Origin: Peribacillus cavernae
GTDB lineage: Bacteria; Bacillota; Bacilli; Bacillales; DSM-1321
Assembly (NCBI RefSeq): GCF_003989135.1
Contig: NZ_RYZZ01000018.1
Coordinates: 1-64,000, forward strand
Direction: 5' to 3'
DNA: 64,000 nt
The notes under the pieces were generated by a model. That model was not told the origin of the DNA. It was given only the letters and a program-made list of their open reading frames with translations, and did not search any database. A program made the translations under genes and the position numbers. Every line of letters begins with the position of its first letter. The first letter of the stretch is position 1. Shown here one piece after another: positions 1-9,694 of this stretch.

Positions 1-836
1 GGGGAAGCCACGAGAGTGGTTTCCCTACTTTATTAATAACGCTGCCAATACCAACATTAAGAAGTAATGCTAGCTTCATACCAGATAAAACAGATATTGA
101 GATTACTGGCTCGCGCTCAAATACTAAGGCCATAGAAGCTTGTAAAAAGTTACTTCAATGGTTTGATATGAAGGGTGGAGGACGTCTATGGATTCACTCA
201 AATATTCCAGTCGGCAAGGGAATGGCGAGCAGTTCGGCGGATATTGTGGCTGCAATCAAAGCAACTGCCCATAGTTACTCCCTGCCGCTGACAGAAGATA
301 TTATATCCTCAATTGCGAGTGAAATCGAGCCTACAGACGGAGTAATGTATGATGATGTTGTTGCTTATGACTACCTAAATGGCCAACTTATTGAAAGCTT
401 GGGTCATTTACCCCCATTCTTGTTAATTGGTATTGATGTAGGGGGAATGGTAGATACCATTCAATTTAATCAATTATTGAAACCGTATGATGGGCGGGAT
501 CGAAATCAGTTTTTAGAGGCGTATGAGTTAGTAAAGATAGGAATGGGAAATAAAGATTTATCTTTAATTTGTAAGGCAGCTACGATTAGTGCTCATATTA
601 ACCAAAAAATACTACCAAAACCTTACTTTAGTGAATTTGAAAGGTTATCCAACGTATTCCAGGGTGGGCTTTTTATAGCTCATAGTGGAACTGTTTTGGG
701 GATTTTATTAGATTCAAATGTTCCTAATATTATTGATGTTTTTTCAAAGATTTCAAAACAAATATCACTTATTATAAATAACACTAGAATAAAAACATTT
801 TATTGTTTTGGGGGATATATGAATTATAAGAAATAA
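1..836 (+). CDS. GHMP-family kinase, PduX-like (5' end outside window)
   Basis: The frame is open from base 3 to a TAA at 834-836, so the start lies left of the window; 277 residues are visible. The GHMP ATP-binding motif PVGKGMASSSAD lies near visible residue 70, preceded by a conserved-looking TLPIPT strand and followed by an EPTDG segment. This combination resembles PduX-type L-threonine kinases, which make threonine phosphate for the cobalamin side chain, but other small-molecule GHMP kinases are possible. No cobalamin gene is visible beside it, so the substrate is an inference. An ATG at 168 sits inside the domain and is unlikely to be the true start. A terminator-like hairpin follows at 880. 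Confidence 0.6.
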   Translation, partial: GSHESGFPTLLITLPIPTLRSNASFIPDKTDIEITGSRSNTKAIEACKKLLQWFDMKGGGRLWIHSNIPVGKGMASSSADIVAAIKATAHSYSLPLTEDIISSIASEIEPTDGVMYDDVVAYDYLNGQLIESLGHLPPFLLIGIDVGGMVDTIQFNQLLKPYDGRDRNQFLEAYELVKIGMGNKDLSLICKAATISAHINQKILPKPYFSEFERLSNVFQGGLFIAHSGTVLGILLDSNVPNIIDVFSKISKQISLIINNTRIKTFYCFGGYMNYKK

Positions 837-879
837 AGCTCAGGTGCAAATAGGGTACAATTTTGAAAGATTTATATGG

Positions 880-909
880 ATGACTTTACAGTATTCACTG
901 TAAAGTCAT
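880..909 (+). terminator. Hairpin downstream of the GHMP kinase gene
   Basis: A perfect 13-bp stem (ATGACTTTACAGT paired with its complement) has a 4-nt loop and is followed by a T-rich but interrupted tract. It probably ends the kinase transcript. Confidence 0.6.
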
Positions 910-969
910 TCGTTTATTTATTCTTTGAATCCTAGTTAACTATATTAATTTTTATAGTATTCATAGTAA

Positions 970-1155
970 TTATGTTATACTAAAATACTCATTATCTTTT
1001 TGGAATTTTATTCGCAAATTGTTTTCACCAATCATTTTTATACTGTTTATTTGCCTATCGACGACTAACTTGACCTCTCTGCCTTTGTAGCTTTTATCCT
1101 TTTTGAAATATACTGTACCGTTCAATTCCCAATCCTTTATACATAAGTATTGCAT
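970..1155 (-). CDS. Small hypothetical protein, 61 aa
   Basis: The start is set by a strong ribosome site (AAAGGAGGTCACGA) just before the ATG at 1153-1155; a longer frame reading to 1221 has no such site. The product begins MQYLCIKDWELNG and is rich in charged and beta-forming residues (VYFKKDKSY, VKLVVD), with no signal peptide or membrane segment. I do not recognise a family. Such short beta-rich proteins are common in Bacillus accessory DNA. The good ribosome site supports real translation; the function is unknown. Confidence 0.5.
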   Translation of the reverse strand: MQYLCIKDWELNGTVYFKKDKSYKGREVKLVVDRQINSIKMIGENNLRIKFQKDNEYFSIT

Positions 1156-1704
1156 TTCGTGACCTCCTTTAATGGTTATATTGCTTAATAAATCGGTGAA
1201 TTGCATAAAGTTGCTGTCCAATCAAAGAAACAACAACATTCATAGACATTTGTTTGATTTCAAAATGGATTAATTCCTGAGGAAAGAAGTACAATTACTG
1301 GGGGGAGTTTATTACTCTTACCAAGAAGGAAGTGGATAATAAAGGGATGAAATAGTAATAAACGATTTGGGTCAAGTTTAACGAAATGACAAAGGTGGTT
1401 GTATGATGCGAATTTGAGCCAAGAATAAAAAAACTGTAATCTTTATGTTTTTTCTTCAATTCCTTCAATTACACTTGCTCCATGCATTAGATATATAATG
1501 TTAATGCCATTTTCAAACCAATAATCCACCTCTATATATTATATTTTCATAATATCATGTTTAAGGTTTTTTATCATTCAAAATTAAAGCCGATTTGTCA
1601 GGCATTTCAAGTATAATGAACCATAGTCAGATTTTGCATAAGATATTTCTCCTGAGATAATCCTATATATAAGTCGGATAATACAAAAAAAACGAGGTTA
1701 ATAC
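1156..1704. other. AT-rich intergenic region before dbpA
   Basis: I find no convincing gene in these 549 bases. A TATAAT box at 1612-1617 is the best candidate for the dbpA -10 element, although no good -35 lies at normal spacing. This would leave a leader of roughly 80 bases before the helicase start. Confidence 0.4.
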
Positions 1705-3150
1705 ATGAGTGAAACAAGTTTTGAGGGTTATAATTTAAGCGATGAAATAAGAAGAGCACTTGCTGTGTTGAAATACGAAACTCCCACAGAGGTTCAGAGT
1801 GAAGTAATACCAGTGGCATTGGAAAATCAGGATCTTGTAGTAAAATCTCAAACAGGCAGTGGCAAGACTGCATCCTTTGGTATACCTATTTGCGAAATGA
1901 TTGAATGGGAGGAAAAAAGACCACAGGCATTAATTCTTACACCAACAAGGGAGCTTGCTGTTCAAGTTCGAGAAGATATAACGAATATTGGAAGGTTTAA
2001 ACGGATTAAAGCTATGGCCGTTTATGGAAAAGAACCTTTTGCGAAACAAAAAGAAGAATTGAAACAAAAAACTCATGTAGTCGTCGGTACACCTGGACGT
2101 GTGATGGACCATATCGAAAGAGGAACCCTAGTTTTAGACCAAACAAAGTATCTTATTATAGATGAAGCTGATGAAATGCTTAATATGGGTTTTATCGACG
2201 AAGTAGAAGCGATTATAAAAGAACTCCCTTCAAACAGAGTAACGATGGTATTTTCTGCTACATTGCCTAAAGATGTTGAAAATCTCTGCCATAAATATAT
2301 GAAAAACCCTATTAATATCGAGATTGCTGCTACAGGGATAACGACGGAGACAATTGAACATAATTTAATCGAAGTGAAAGAAGAAGAAAAGATTTCACTG
2401 CTTAAAGACGTTACGGTCGTTGAAAACCCAGAGAGCTGTTTGATTTTTTGCAGAACCAAAGAACACGTCGATACAGTGTATACCGAATTGGAAGAATCCA
2501 ATTATTCTTGTGAAAGACTTCATGGAGGATTAGAACAAGAAGATCGGTTTGCCGTTATGGATGGTTTCAAAATGGGGAACTTCCGTTATCTTGTGGCCAC
2601 CGATGTAGCAGCGAGAGGAATTGATATTGATAATGTGACACTTGTCATCAACTATGACGTTCCAATGGAAAAAGAGAGCTATGTCCACCGAACAGGAAGA
2701 ACCGGGCGTGCCGGCAATAAAGGAAAAGCGATTACGTTTGCGACACCTTATGAAGGGAAATTTATTAAAGCAATTGAAAAATACATTGGCTTTGAGATCC
2801 CTACAATGGAAGCTCCTAGACATCAGGAGGTTGCTAGAGGAAAAGCCGCTTTCGAAGAAAAAATCGGCGGCCGCCGAGTCGTGAAAAATAATAGAACTGC
2901 CAGAATAAACCAAGATATCATGAAACTCCATTTCAGCGGCGGAAAAAAGAAGAAGATTCGAGCTGTAGATTTTGTTGGAACTATTGCGAAAATTCCTGGA
3001 GTAACTGCAGATGATATTGGAATTATAACCATCCAGGATAATTTGTCATATGTTGATATTCTTAATGGAAAAGGCTCGTTAGTCTTACAAGCTATGGAGA
3101 ATACAACAATCAAAGGAAAGAAGCTGAAAGTTAGCAAGGCGATTAAGTAA
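1705..3150 (+). CDS. dbpA: DEAD-box ATP-dependent RNA helicase DbpA (YxiN type)
   Basis: This 481-residue protein has the full DEAD-box set: Q-motif region near 24-31, Walker A (SQTGSGKT) at 48-55, PTREL near 80, DEAD at 153-156, SAT at 184-186 and [10 protein letters not shown] at 328-337. The last 75 residues form the DbpA RNA-binding domain. In B. subtilis YxiN and E. coli DbpA that domain targets helicase activity to hairpin 92 of 23S rRNA during large-subunit assembly, and the length fits YxiN. The start follows GAGGTTAATAC. It is a single-gene unit that ends convergently with cysL, 41 bases away. Confidence 0.93.
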   Translation: MSETSFEGYNLSDEIRRALAVLKYETPTEVQSEVIPVALENQDLVVKSQTGSGKTASFGIPICEMIEWEEKRPQALILTPTRELAVQVREDITNIGRFKRIKAMAVYGKEPFAKQKEELKQKTHVVVGTPGRVMDHIERGTLVLDQTKYLIIDEADEMLNMGFIDEVEAIIKELPSNRVTMVFSATLPKDVENLCHKYMKNPINIEIAATGITTETIEHNLIEVKEEEKISLLKDVTVVENPESCLIFCRTKEHVDTVYTELEESNYSCERLHGGLEQEDRFAVMDGFKMGNFRYLVATDVAARGIDIDNVTLVINYDVPMEKESYVHRTGRTGRAGNKGKAITFATPYEGKFIKAIEKYIGFEIPTMEAPRHQEVARGKAAFEEKIGGRRVVKNNRTARINQDIMKLHFSGGKKKKIRAVDFVGTIAKIPGVTADDIGIITIQDNLSYVDILNGKGSLVLQAMENTTIKGKKLKVSKAIK

Positions 3151-3191
3151 TTAATGCGGATAATGCGCTCTTTTAAGATGCAAAAATCAAT

Positions 3192-4085
3192 TCACTGACA
3201 ACTAGGCCATTTTTTGTTTAATGCACTTATAAATGTCACAACGTTCTTTTTATCTTGCATAATGGGGGAATAAACATAGGAAAGCGTTCTGTTAAAGGAT
3301 TGATCTTTCAACTGAATAATAGAAAGATTCCTATGCTGTACGTCTCTTTCAATAACACTACGGGATAGGAGAGATAACCCCATACCATTTATAATTGTTT
3401 CTTTAATTCCTTGATTACTGCTTATGGTAAGAAAAGATTTCACTTTCAAACCATTTGAACGAATGACGTGGTTAAGATATTCACGCGTACCTGATCCAAC
3501 TTCTCTGGTTACCCATGCTTGATTCTGAAGGTCAGCAATTGGAACTTCATCTTTACAAGCGAGTTCATGATCGTTCGAAGCAACAATAAATAACTCATCT
3601 TGCATAAAAGCGTGTACGGAAAGCTCCTTTTCATTTGTTTGACCTTCAATTAAACCTATATCTACTTGAAACAACCGGACAGATTGAACGATTTCTTCTG
3701 TATTTCCAATTATCACTTGAAGTTCAAGTTCTGGATAGTTGTTTTGAAGGTCAAAGAGTAGGGAAGGCAAAATATATTCGCCGATTGTAAAACTTGCGCC
3801 TATCTTTAATTCTCCTTTTATCGAGTTATGGTGTTCGAGAATGTCTTGTCTGGTCTGTTCGTAAATAGTGATCATTTGCTTTGCGCGATCGTATAAAATC
3901 TCGCCAGTTGGAGTAATTTTTAAGAATTTTGGGGAACGTAGAAATAATTTAGTTTGGAATTCCTTTTCCAAGTTTTTTATATGTAAACTTACACTTGGTT
4001 GTGACATGAGAAGTATTTCAGCTGTTTTTGTAAAATTTTTAACTTCTGCAAGGGTTACAAATGTTTTTAACGCGTCATAGTACAA
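3192..4085 (-). CDS. cysL: LysR-type regulator CysL, activator of cysJI
   Basis: This 297-residue LysR-family protein has an N-terminal winged helix-turn-helix (about residues 1-60, with SQPSVSLHIKNLE as the recognition helix) and a periplasmic-binding-like effector domain. It is transcribed away from cysJ across a 268-bp gap. The same arrangement exists in B. subtilis, where CysL (YwfK) activates cysJI and represses itself. Identity rests on the family plus this divergent context, since LysR proteins are hard to tell apart by sequence alone. The effector cannot be read from the sequence. Confidence 0.82.
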   Translation of the reverse strand: MYYDALKTFVTLAEVKNFTKTAEILLMSQPSVSLHIKNLEKEFQTKLFLRSPKFLKITPTGEILYDRAKQMITIYEQTRQDILEHHNSIKGELKIGASFTIGEYILPSLLFDLQNNYPELELQVIIGNTEEIVQSVRLFQVDIGLIEGQTNEKELSVHAFMQDELFIVASNDHELACKDEVPIADLQNQAWVTREVGSGTREYLNHVIRSNGLKVKSFLTISSNQGIKETIINGMGLSLLSRSVIERDVQHRNLSIIQLKDQSFNRTLSYVYSPIMQDKKNVVTFISALNKKWPSCQ

Positions 4086-4353
4086 GAAAATCCCACCTTG
4101 TTATTAGTAATCTTAATAGCTATAATAATTTATATGTATTTTACTAATGTTTTGTCTTCCGGTAAAGTTTAATTATTAAAGCATTTTCGAATGGCTTATA
4201 ATTAAAACCGACTTAATTTATAGGGATAATAGAGATGCGAAAAATTAATTATTTTTTCACTAAAAAGTGAATGGCAAGAATTGTTGAAATCAGTCATTAA
4301 AAAATAAAATGACGTAAACAATAAGTTTATATTCCTTCGTGAGGTGGATATCG
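4086..4353. promoter_or_regulatory. Divergent cysL-cysJ control region
   Basis: This AT-rich gap must hold both divergent promoters and any CysL sites. A TTATAAT near 4197-4203 on the plus strand could be the cysJ -10. I could not define a CysL box with confidence. The cysJ ribosome site GAGGTGG is at 4341-4347. Confidence 0.5.
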
Positions 4354-6180
4354 TTGCAACTTCAGGTAATGAACAGTCCGTTTAATCAGGAGCAGGCAGA
4401 GCTCCTTAACCGTCTTCTGCCGACCTTAACAGAATCACAAAAAGTTTGGCTGAGCGGTTATCTGGCCGCGTCCCAGTCTGCTTCCGTTCCGGGAGCACCA
4501 GACGCGTCTGCGGCAGAGCTTCCTGCCGGGAGCACCGGGCAGACAATCTCAAAAGAAGTGACCATTCTTTACGGATCACAGACAGGAAACGGGCAGGGGC
4601 TTGCGGAGAATGCGGGCAAGACGCTTGAGGGGCGCGGCTTTCAAGTAACCGTCTCGTCGATGAGCGACTTTAAGCCGAACAATTTGAAGAAAGTCCAAAA
4701 CCTGCTTATTGTCGTGAGCACACATGGAGAAGGCGACCCGCCGGATACCGCGTTGCCTTTCCATGAGTTTCTTCTTGGCAAACGGGCACCAAAGCTTGAC
4801 GATCTCCGCTTTTCTGTTTTGTCGCTGGGAGACAGTTCGTATGAGTTCTTCTGTCAGACGGGAAAAGAATTCGATCAACGGTTGGAAGAGCTCGGCGGTA
4901 CACGGCTTTATCCGCGCTTTGACTGCGACCTTGACTATGATGAGCCGGCGGCCGAATGGCTTGATGGAGTCCTTGTGGGCTTAAGTGAAGCACAGGGAGG
5001 AAGTGCTGCTCCTGCAACTGCTCATGTCTCAGCTCCTCAAGCAGTTGAATCTGCGTATTCCAGAACAAATCCGTTTAAAGCGGAAGTACTTGAGAATTTA
5101 AATTTGAACGGCCGCGGCTCGAATAAAGAAACACGCCACCTTGAGTTATCGCTTGAAGGGTCTGGCCTCACATTTGAACCGGGTGACAGCCTTGGGATCT
5201 ATCCGGAAAACGATCCGGCTCTTGTAGACCTGCTTCTTGAAGAAATGAAATGGGATCCGGAAGAAATTGTGACGGTCAATAAACAGGGAGACGTTCGTCC
5301 GCTTAAAGAAGCGCTCATCTCTCACTTTGAAATTACGGTTCTAACAAAACCGTTTCTTGAAAAAGCGGTGCAGCTTTCAACGAATGAGGATTTACGGGAG
5401 CTTTTATCGCCGGGCAATGAAGAGAAATTAAAAGCGTATCTTGAAGGCCGCGATTTGCTTGATTTGGTCCGTGACTTTGGCCCATGGGGTGTCTCAACGC
5501 AAGAGCTTATCTCCATTCTCCGGAAAATGCCGGCCCGTCTTTATTCGATTGCGAGCAGCTTATCCGCGAATCCGGATGAAGTGCATTTGACAATCGGCGC
5601 CGTCCGGTACGAAACACACGGACGGGAACGAAAGGGAGTCACCTCTATTCTTTGCGCAGAACGTCTGCAGCCGGGGGACACGCTTCCGGTTTACATTCAG
5701 CATAATCAAAACTTTATGCTGCCAAAGAACCCGGATACGCCGATCATCATGGTTGGGCCGGGAACAGGCATTGCACCGTTCCGCTCCTTTATGCAGGAAC
5801 GTGAAGAAATGGGAGCACAAGGAAAGTCATGGATGCTCTTCGGCGAACAGCATTTTGTAACCGACTTCCTTTACCAGACCGACTGGCAAAAGTGGGTGAA
5901 AGATGGTGTCCTGACGAAAATGGATGTTGCGTTTTCGCGTGACTCGGATGAAAAAGTGTATGTGCAGCACCGCATGCTTGAGCACAGCAAAGAATTGTTC
6001 GAGTGGCTTCAAGAAGGAGCAGCCGTTTACATTTGCGGCGATGAGAAAAACATGGCACATGACGTCCATAACACGCTTATTGATATTATCGAAAAAGAAG
6101 GCGGCATGAGCCGTGAAAAAGCGGAAGACTATCTTGCCGACATGCAACAGCAAAAACGTTACCAGCGTGATGTATATTGA
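4354..6180 (+). CDS. cysJ: Sulfite reductase (NADPH) flavoprotein alpha subunit
   Basis: CysJ passes electrons from NADPH through FAD and FMN to the CysI hemoprotein, which reduces sulfite to sulfide for cysteine synthesis in the cytoplasm. The 608-residue protein has a flavodoxin FMN domain (ILYGSQTGNGQ, residues 71-81; THGEGDPPD), an FAD domain with RLYSIASS, and an NADPH domain (GPGTGIAPFRSFM; ending RYQRDVY). A TTG start at 4354 is chosen because GAGGTGG lies 6 bases upstream and the N-terminus then matches the Bacillus form; an upstream ATG at 4339 has no ribosome site. cysI follows after 27 bases, so the two form an operon. Confidence 0.96.
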   Translation: MQLQVMNSPFNQEQAELLNRLLPTLTESQKVWLSGYLAASQSASVPGAPDASAAELPAGSTGQTISKEVTILYGSQTGNGQGLAENAGKTLEGRGFQVTVSSMSDFKPNNLKKVQNLLIVVSTHGEGDPPDTALPFHEFLLGKRAPKLDDLRFSVLSLGDSSYEFFCQTGKEFDQRLEELGGTRLYPRFDCDLDYDEPAAEWLDGVLVGLSEAQGGSAAPATAHVSAPQAVESAYSRTNPFKAEVLENLNLNGRGSNKETRHLELSLEGSGLTFEPGDSLGIYPENDPALVDLLLEEMKWDPEEIVTVNKQGDVRPLKEALISHFEITVLTKPFLEKAVQLSTNEDLRELLSPGNEEKLKAYLEGRDLLDLVRDFGPWGVSTQELISILRKMPARLYSIASSLSANPDEVHLTIGAVRYETHGRERKGVTSILCAERLQPGDTLPVYIQHNQNFMLPKNPDTPIIMVGPGTGIAPFRSFMQEREEMGAQGKSWMLFGEQHFVTDFLYQTDWQKWVKDGVLTKMDVAFSRDSDEKVYVQHRMLEHSKELFEWLQEGAAVYICGDEKNMAHDVHNTLIDIIEKEGGMSREKAEDYLADMQQQKRYQRDVY

Positions 6181-6207
6181 TTTTAGATTGAAAGGAGTTT
6201 TTTCAAC

Positions 6208-7926
6208 ATGGTGAACCCAATTCTAAAATCGCCGGATGGCCCGCCGAGCGATGTTGAGCGCATCAAAGAAGAAAGCAACTATTTGCGCGGCACACTGAAG
6301 GAAGTGATGCTAGAACCGATCAGCGCCGGGATTCCTGATGATGACAATCGCCTGATGAAACATCACGGCAGCTACTTGCAGGACGACAGGGATCTTCGCA
6401 ATGAGCGCCAAAAGCAAAAGCTTGAACCTGCGTATCAGTTCATGCTGCGCGTCCGTATGCCAGGCGGAGTAGCAAAACCGGATCAATGGCTTGTCATGGA
6501 TGAGCTTGCCGAAAAATACGGCAACGGCACCTTAAAACTGACAACACGACAGACGTTTCAAATGCATGGTATTTTAAAATGGAATATGAAAAAAACGATT
6601 CAGGAAATCCATGCGTCTCTTTTGGATACGATTGCTGCATGCGGCGATGTGAACCGGAATGTCATGTGCATTTCGAATCCAGATCAATCTGAGATCCATT
6701 CCGAAGTATATGAATGGTCGAAACGGTTGAGTGATTATTTATTGCCCCGGACGAGAGCGTATCATGAAATTTGGCTTGATGAAGAACAAGTGGCCGGAAC
6801 TCCGGAAGTGGAAGAAGCTGAACCAATGTACGGACCGCTTTATCTGCCACGAAAATTTAAGATCGGTATCGCTGTTCCGCCATCGAATGACATTGATGTC
6901 TTTTCACAGGACCTTGGACTCATAGCGATTGTTGAAGATGGCAAGCTTGTCGGTTTTAACGTGGCGATTGGCGGCGGCATGGGCATGACACACGGCGACA
7001 AAGCGACGTATCCGCAGCTTGCCAAAGTAATCGGCTTCTGTACGCCGGACCAAATTCTTGATGTGGCTGAAAAAACGATTACGATTCAGCGCGACTACGG
7101 TAACCGTTCTGAACGCAAAAATGCCCGGTTCAAATACACAGTGGACCGACTTGGGCTTGAAACGGTCAAGGCTGAACTGGAAAACCGCCTCGGTTGGAGC
7201 CTGGATAAAGCGAAGCCGTATCATTTTGACAATAACGGCGACAGATACGGCTGGGTGAAAGGCATTAAAGGAAAATGGCATTTTACGCTGTTTGTTGAAG
7301 GCGGCCGCGTCGCGGATTTCGATGATTACAAACTGAAGACCGGCTTGCGCGAAATCGCCAAAATCCATACCGGTGATATTCGTCTGACAGCAAATCAAAA
7401 CCTGATTATTGCCAATGTATCAAGCCAGAAAAAGAAACAGATAAGCGAACTGATCGAACAATACGGTTTGACAGATGGCAAGCATTATTCAGCACTCCGC
7501 CGCAACTCAATGGCGTGTGTCGCTTTACCTACTTGCGGATTGGCAATGGCGGAAGCAGAACGCTATTTACCGGCTCTACTTGAAAAGATCGAGGCCATTG
7601 TTGATGAAAACGGCTTGAGAAACGAAGAAATTACCATCCGTATGACTGGCTGTCCGAACGGTTGTGCCCGTCCGGCGCTCGGCGAAATTGCCTTTATCGG
7701 CAAGGCGGTCGGCAAATACAATATGTATCTCGGTGCTGCATTTGACGGCAGCCGTCTAAGCAAAATGTACCGCGAAAACATCAATGAAGAAGAAATTTTG
7801 AACGAACTGCGTGTGATTCTTCCACGCTATGCGAAAGAACGGCAGGAAGGCGAGCACTTCGGTGACTTTGTCATCCGCGCTGGTGTTATCAAAGCAACTA
7901 CAGACGGAATGAATTTTCATGATTGA
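6208..7926 (+). CDS. cysI: Sulfite reductase (NADPH) hemoprotein beta subunit
   Basis: CysI carries siroheme coupled to a 4Fe-4S cluster and performs the six-electron reduction of sulfite to sulfide. At 572 residues it has the usual length. The cluster and siroheme ligands are seen as two cysteine pairs: Cys437 and Cys443, then Cys482 and Cys486 in [10 protein letters not shown]. The early [10 protein letters not shown] segment is typical of siroheme binding. The start follows AAAGGAG. It is the second gene of the cysJI operon and ends at a strong terminator. Both genes look richer in G and C than the flanking DNA. Confidence 0.96.
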   Translation: MVNPILKSPDGPPSDVERIKEESNYLRGTLKEVMLEPISAGIPDDDNRLMKHHGSYLQDDRDLRNERQKQKLEPAYQFMLRVRMPGGVAKPDQWLVMDELAEKYGNGTLKLTTRQTFQMHGILKWNMKKTIQEIHASLLDTIAACGDVNRNVMCISNPDQSEIHSEVYEWSKRLSDYLLPRTRAYHEIWLDEEQVAGTPEVEEAEPMYGPLYLPRKFKIGIAVPPSNDIDVFSQDLGLIAIVEDGKLVGFNVAIGGGMGMTHGDKATYPQLAKVIGFCTPDQILDVAEKTITIQRDYGNRSERKNARFKYTVDRLGLETVKAELENRLGWSLDKAKPYHFDNNGDRYGWVKGIKGKWHFTLFVEGGRVADFDDYKLKTGLREIAKIHTGDIRLTANQNLIIANVSSQKKKQISELIEQYGLTDGKHYSALRRNSMACVALPTCGLAMAEAERYLPALLEKIEAIVDENGLRNEEITIRMTGCPNGCARPALGEIAFIGKAVGKYNMYLGAAFDGSRLSKMYRENINEEEILNELRVILPRYAKERQEGEHFGDFVIRAGVIKATTDGMNFHD

Positions 7927-7936
7927 TTAAGATCAA

Positions 7937-7968
7937 AGAGACAGGAACTCATTCCTGTCTCTCTTTTT
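7937..7968 (+). terminator. Intrinsic terminator of cysJI
   Basis: An 11-bp perfect stem (AGAGACAGGAA) with a 4-nt loop is followed by CTTTTT, 10 bases after the cysI stop. Confidence 0.9.
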
Positions 7969-8097
7969 ATTATTGTCCTGTTAATGACCCACACCCTTTT
8001 ATTACCTCAGCCTTTAACTATCTTTTGTATCATCTTAAGAAGTATCCAAAGACAGTCTTGGTAATGCCCAAACTTGATTTCAATCCTGTAACTTGAG

Positions 8098-8126
8098 GAA
8101 TATAGCTCGCGGCCAGTACATAAAAT
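8098..8126 (+). promoter_or_regulatory. Sigma-E-like promoter of first DUF948 gene
   Basis: GAATATA (8098-8104), 14 bases, then CATAAAAT (8119-8126). The known Bacillus sigma-E consensus is KMATATW, 13-15 bases, CATACAHT; this matches with one deviation in the -10. The same arrangement recurs before the next paralogue. Confidence 0.5.
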
Positions 8127-8149
8127 GAACGGAAGGAGAGTGAAGCTTC

Positions 8150-8692
8150 ATGATTATTAAGGTCAGCGTAGCCAGCGCTTCAGTTGCCTTTGTTTGTTTG
8201 GCCGCTAAATTGATCCAAACTCTCGGGGAAACCCAACGCACAATTGCGGAGGTGAAAAACAGCGTCACTGGCCTGACAGAGGAATCCCAAAGGTTAATTC
8301 ATTCCGCCAACCAGGTCACTGTCGATATCCAAAGTAAAATCAAATCATTTGAGCCGCTGTTAGAATCCGCCCAGGATGTAGGCGAAGTGATCCACAGTGT
8401 AACAGATACAGTAAAACGGGCCGGGACCGTTCAAAACAACGAGACTCCTCGAAGCGAAACCATTGACACAAATAATCATCCCGCAACTACGGCCAGTTCA
8501 GCACCTGGTAATGACCATCCTGCAAGTGCAGACAGTTATACACCCAGTAACGATACTCCTGTAAACACAATTAGCCACACACCCAGTCATGATAGTCCGC
8601 CAGACCCAACCGTCTACAAACCCAATAACGACCATCCGACAAGCACAACCAGCTCCAAACCAGATGGGGGTGTGAAGATAAGGATTAATTAA
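8150..8692 (+). CDS. DUF948 family protein with repetitive C-terminal tail
   Basis: The N-terminal 85 residues match the DUF948 (YtxG-like) family: a short hydrophobic N-terminal anchor (IIKVSVASASVAFVCLAAKL) followed by an amphipathic helical region (LGETQRTIAEVKNSV ... LLESAQDVGEVIHSV). From about residue 95 to the end the sequence is a low-complexity Asn/Pro/Thr/Ser tail of degenerate repeats built around NDHP / SHDSP. It is probably membrane-anchored with a disordered tail. Function is unknown; relatives are linked to general stress in B. subtilis. The next gene downstream is a shorter paralogue without the tail. Confidence 0.75.
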   Translation: MIIKVSVASASVAFVCLAAKLIQTLGETQRTIAEVKNSVTGLTEESQRLIHSANQVTVDIQSKIKSFEPLLESAQDVGEVIHSVTDTVKRAGTVQNNETPRSETIDTNNHPATTASSAPGNDHPASADSYTPSNDTPVNTISHTPSHDSPPDPTVYKPNNDHPTSTTSSKPDGGVKIRIN

Positions 8693-8762
8693 CTGTGTAT
8701 TCCAGTCCTCAACTTCACCGGAAGTATGGATACGTTACACTACCTTATATTTTTAGTTACAT

Positions 8763-8810
8763 ACAAATGCTGCTTCCCGAGTGTAAAGGGGTGCAGCATT
8801 TGTGTTTTTT
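8763..8810 (+). terminator. Intrinsic terminator between DUF948 paralogues
   Basis: An 11-bp stem (ACAAATGCTGC with its complement at 8793-8803) is followed by a T tract. It separates the two paralogues into independent units. Confidence 0.85.
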
Positions 8811-8875
8811 TGTTTTTGTAGGAATATGTGTAATGAGAAGCTGATAAGTAGATCCATTTGGAAAGTATAAGGAAG

Positions 8876-8903
8876 GAATATCTGCGGAGCTTGTACATAA
8901 AAT
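8876..8903 (+). promoter_or_regulatory. Sigma-E-like promoter of second DUF948 gene
   Basis: GAATATC (8876-8882), 13 bases, then CATAAAAT (8896-8903), close to the Bacillus sigma-E consensus and nearly identical to the element before the first paralogue. Confidence 0.5.
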
Positions 8904-8927
8904 GGTTAAAAAGGAGGAGCTTCTTTT

Positions 8928-9296
8928 ATGCTTATTGAATTCAGTATTGCAGCCATCGCAATAGCCTTCATCTGGCTTGTTGTATTTTTAATAGGATTGC
9001 TTCAAAAGGGGATGGTGACGCTGGGTGAAACCAACCGGACCCTTGATGAAGTGAGGAACGCGGTACATGGCCTGACGGAAGAATCCAGGGAGCTGATCCA
9101 CACAGCAAATCAAATCACGGTCGATGTGAAACATAAAATGCAGACAGTCGATCCTTTGCTGGAATCTGCCCAGGATGTGGGTGATGTGATCCACAACATC
9201 ACAAACTCGGTCAAACAGGCAACCAACATACGAGGTAACGGGGCGCCGCCACATGCAAATACCACCCCGCCCAATCCTAAGAGGAATATACGGTAG
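8928..9296 (+). CDS. DUF948 family protein (short paralogue)
   Basis: This 122-residue protein has an N-terminal membrane segment (IAAIAIAFIWLVVFLIGLL) and then the DUF948 helical region. The core (LGETNRTLDEVRNAVHGLTE and LLESAQDVGDVIHNI) is closely related to the preceding gene, so the pair arose by tandem duplication. It lacks the long Asn/Pro/Thr tail. It starts after AAAAGGAGGAG. It is likely a membrane-anchored helical protein; the function is unknown. A sigma-E-like promoter upstream hints at mother-cell expression during sporulation, which is inference. Confidence 0.8.
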   Translation: MLIEFSIAAIAIAFIWLVVFLIGLLQKGMVTLGETNRTLDEVRNAVHGLTEESRELIHTANQITVDVKHKMQTVDPLLESAQDVGDVIHNITNSVKQATNIRGNGAPPHANTTPPNPKRNIR

Positions 9297-9694
9297 AAAA
9301 TAGTTATTCATTAATTGAAAAACAGTGCCAGAGTTAAGGAATGGTGCTGTTTTCTCTTTGTTTATTAAGTGCAGAACATCTGTGACTCACTTTTTGACTT
9401 GGGACCTGCCGAATGTGGGTTTGATATATTTGTCTAATTACTATAAAAATTCTGTATTTTCTCTTTAAAGAAAGAAGCAATTAGATTATTATTTTTATTG
9501 TAGGCGTTATTTAACTTCAAGAATAAGCTATTTGCTCCGTCACCGAACATCATCCTGGATTATGGCTATCTAAAAAGCATTTATGGGTACGAATCAAAAT
9601 ATGGAATGGCACGATTCGTGAAGTTAATGTGGAATGTTCGTGTCAAAAAGGTTGAGATGTATTCAAATATATTTTAAAAAGGAGCTGTGTTAAT
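9297..9694. other. Intergenic region with terminator
   Basis: A hairpin terminator (AAAACAGTGCCA paired with 9342-9353, one G-T pair) ends the DUF948 unit at about 9317-9355. The rest to 9694 contains an open stretch without a start codon (about 9510-9676) that I do not recognise, then the GGAG ribosome site of the ligase gene. Confidence 0.5.

Noticed and set aside
4576-5068. Open frames on the minus strand opposite cysJ (and similar ones opposite cysI, citB, parE, parC and yngE)
   Set aside because: They lack ribosome sites and recognisable domains and lie fully inside genes with clear family motifs; G+C-richer coding DNA often leaves such open shadows.
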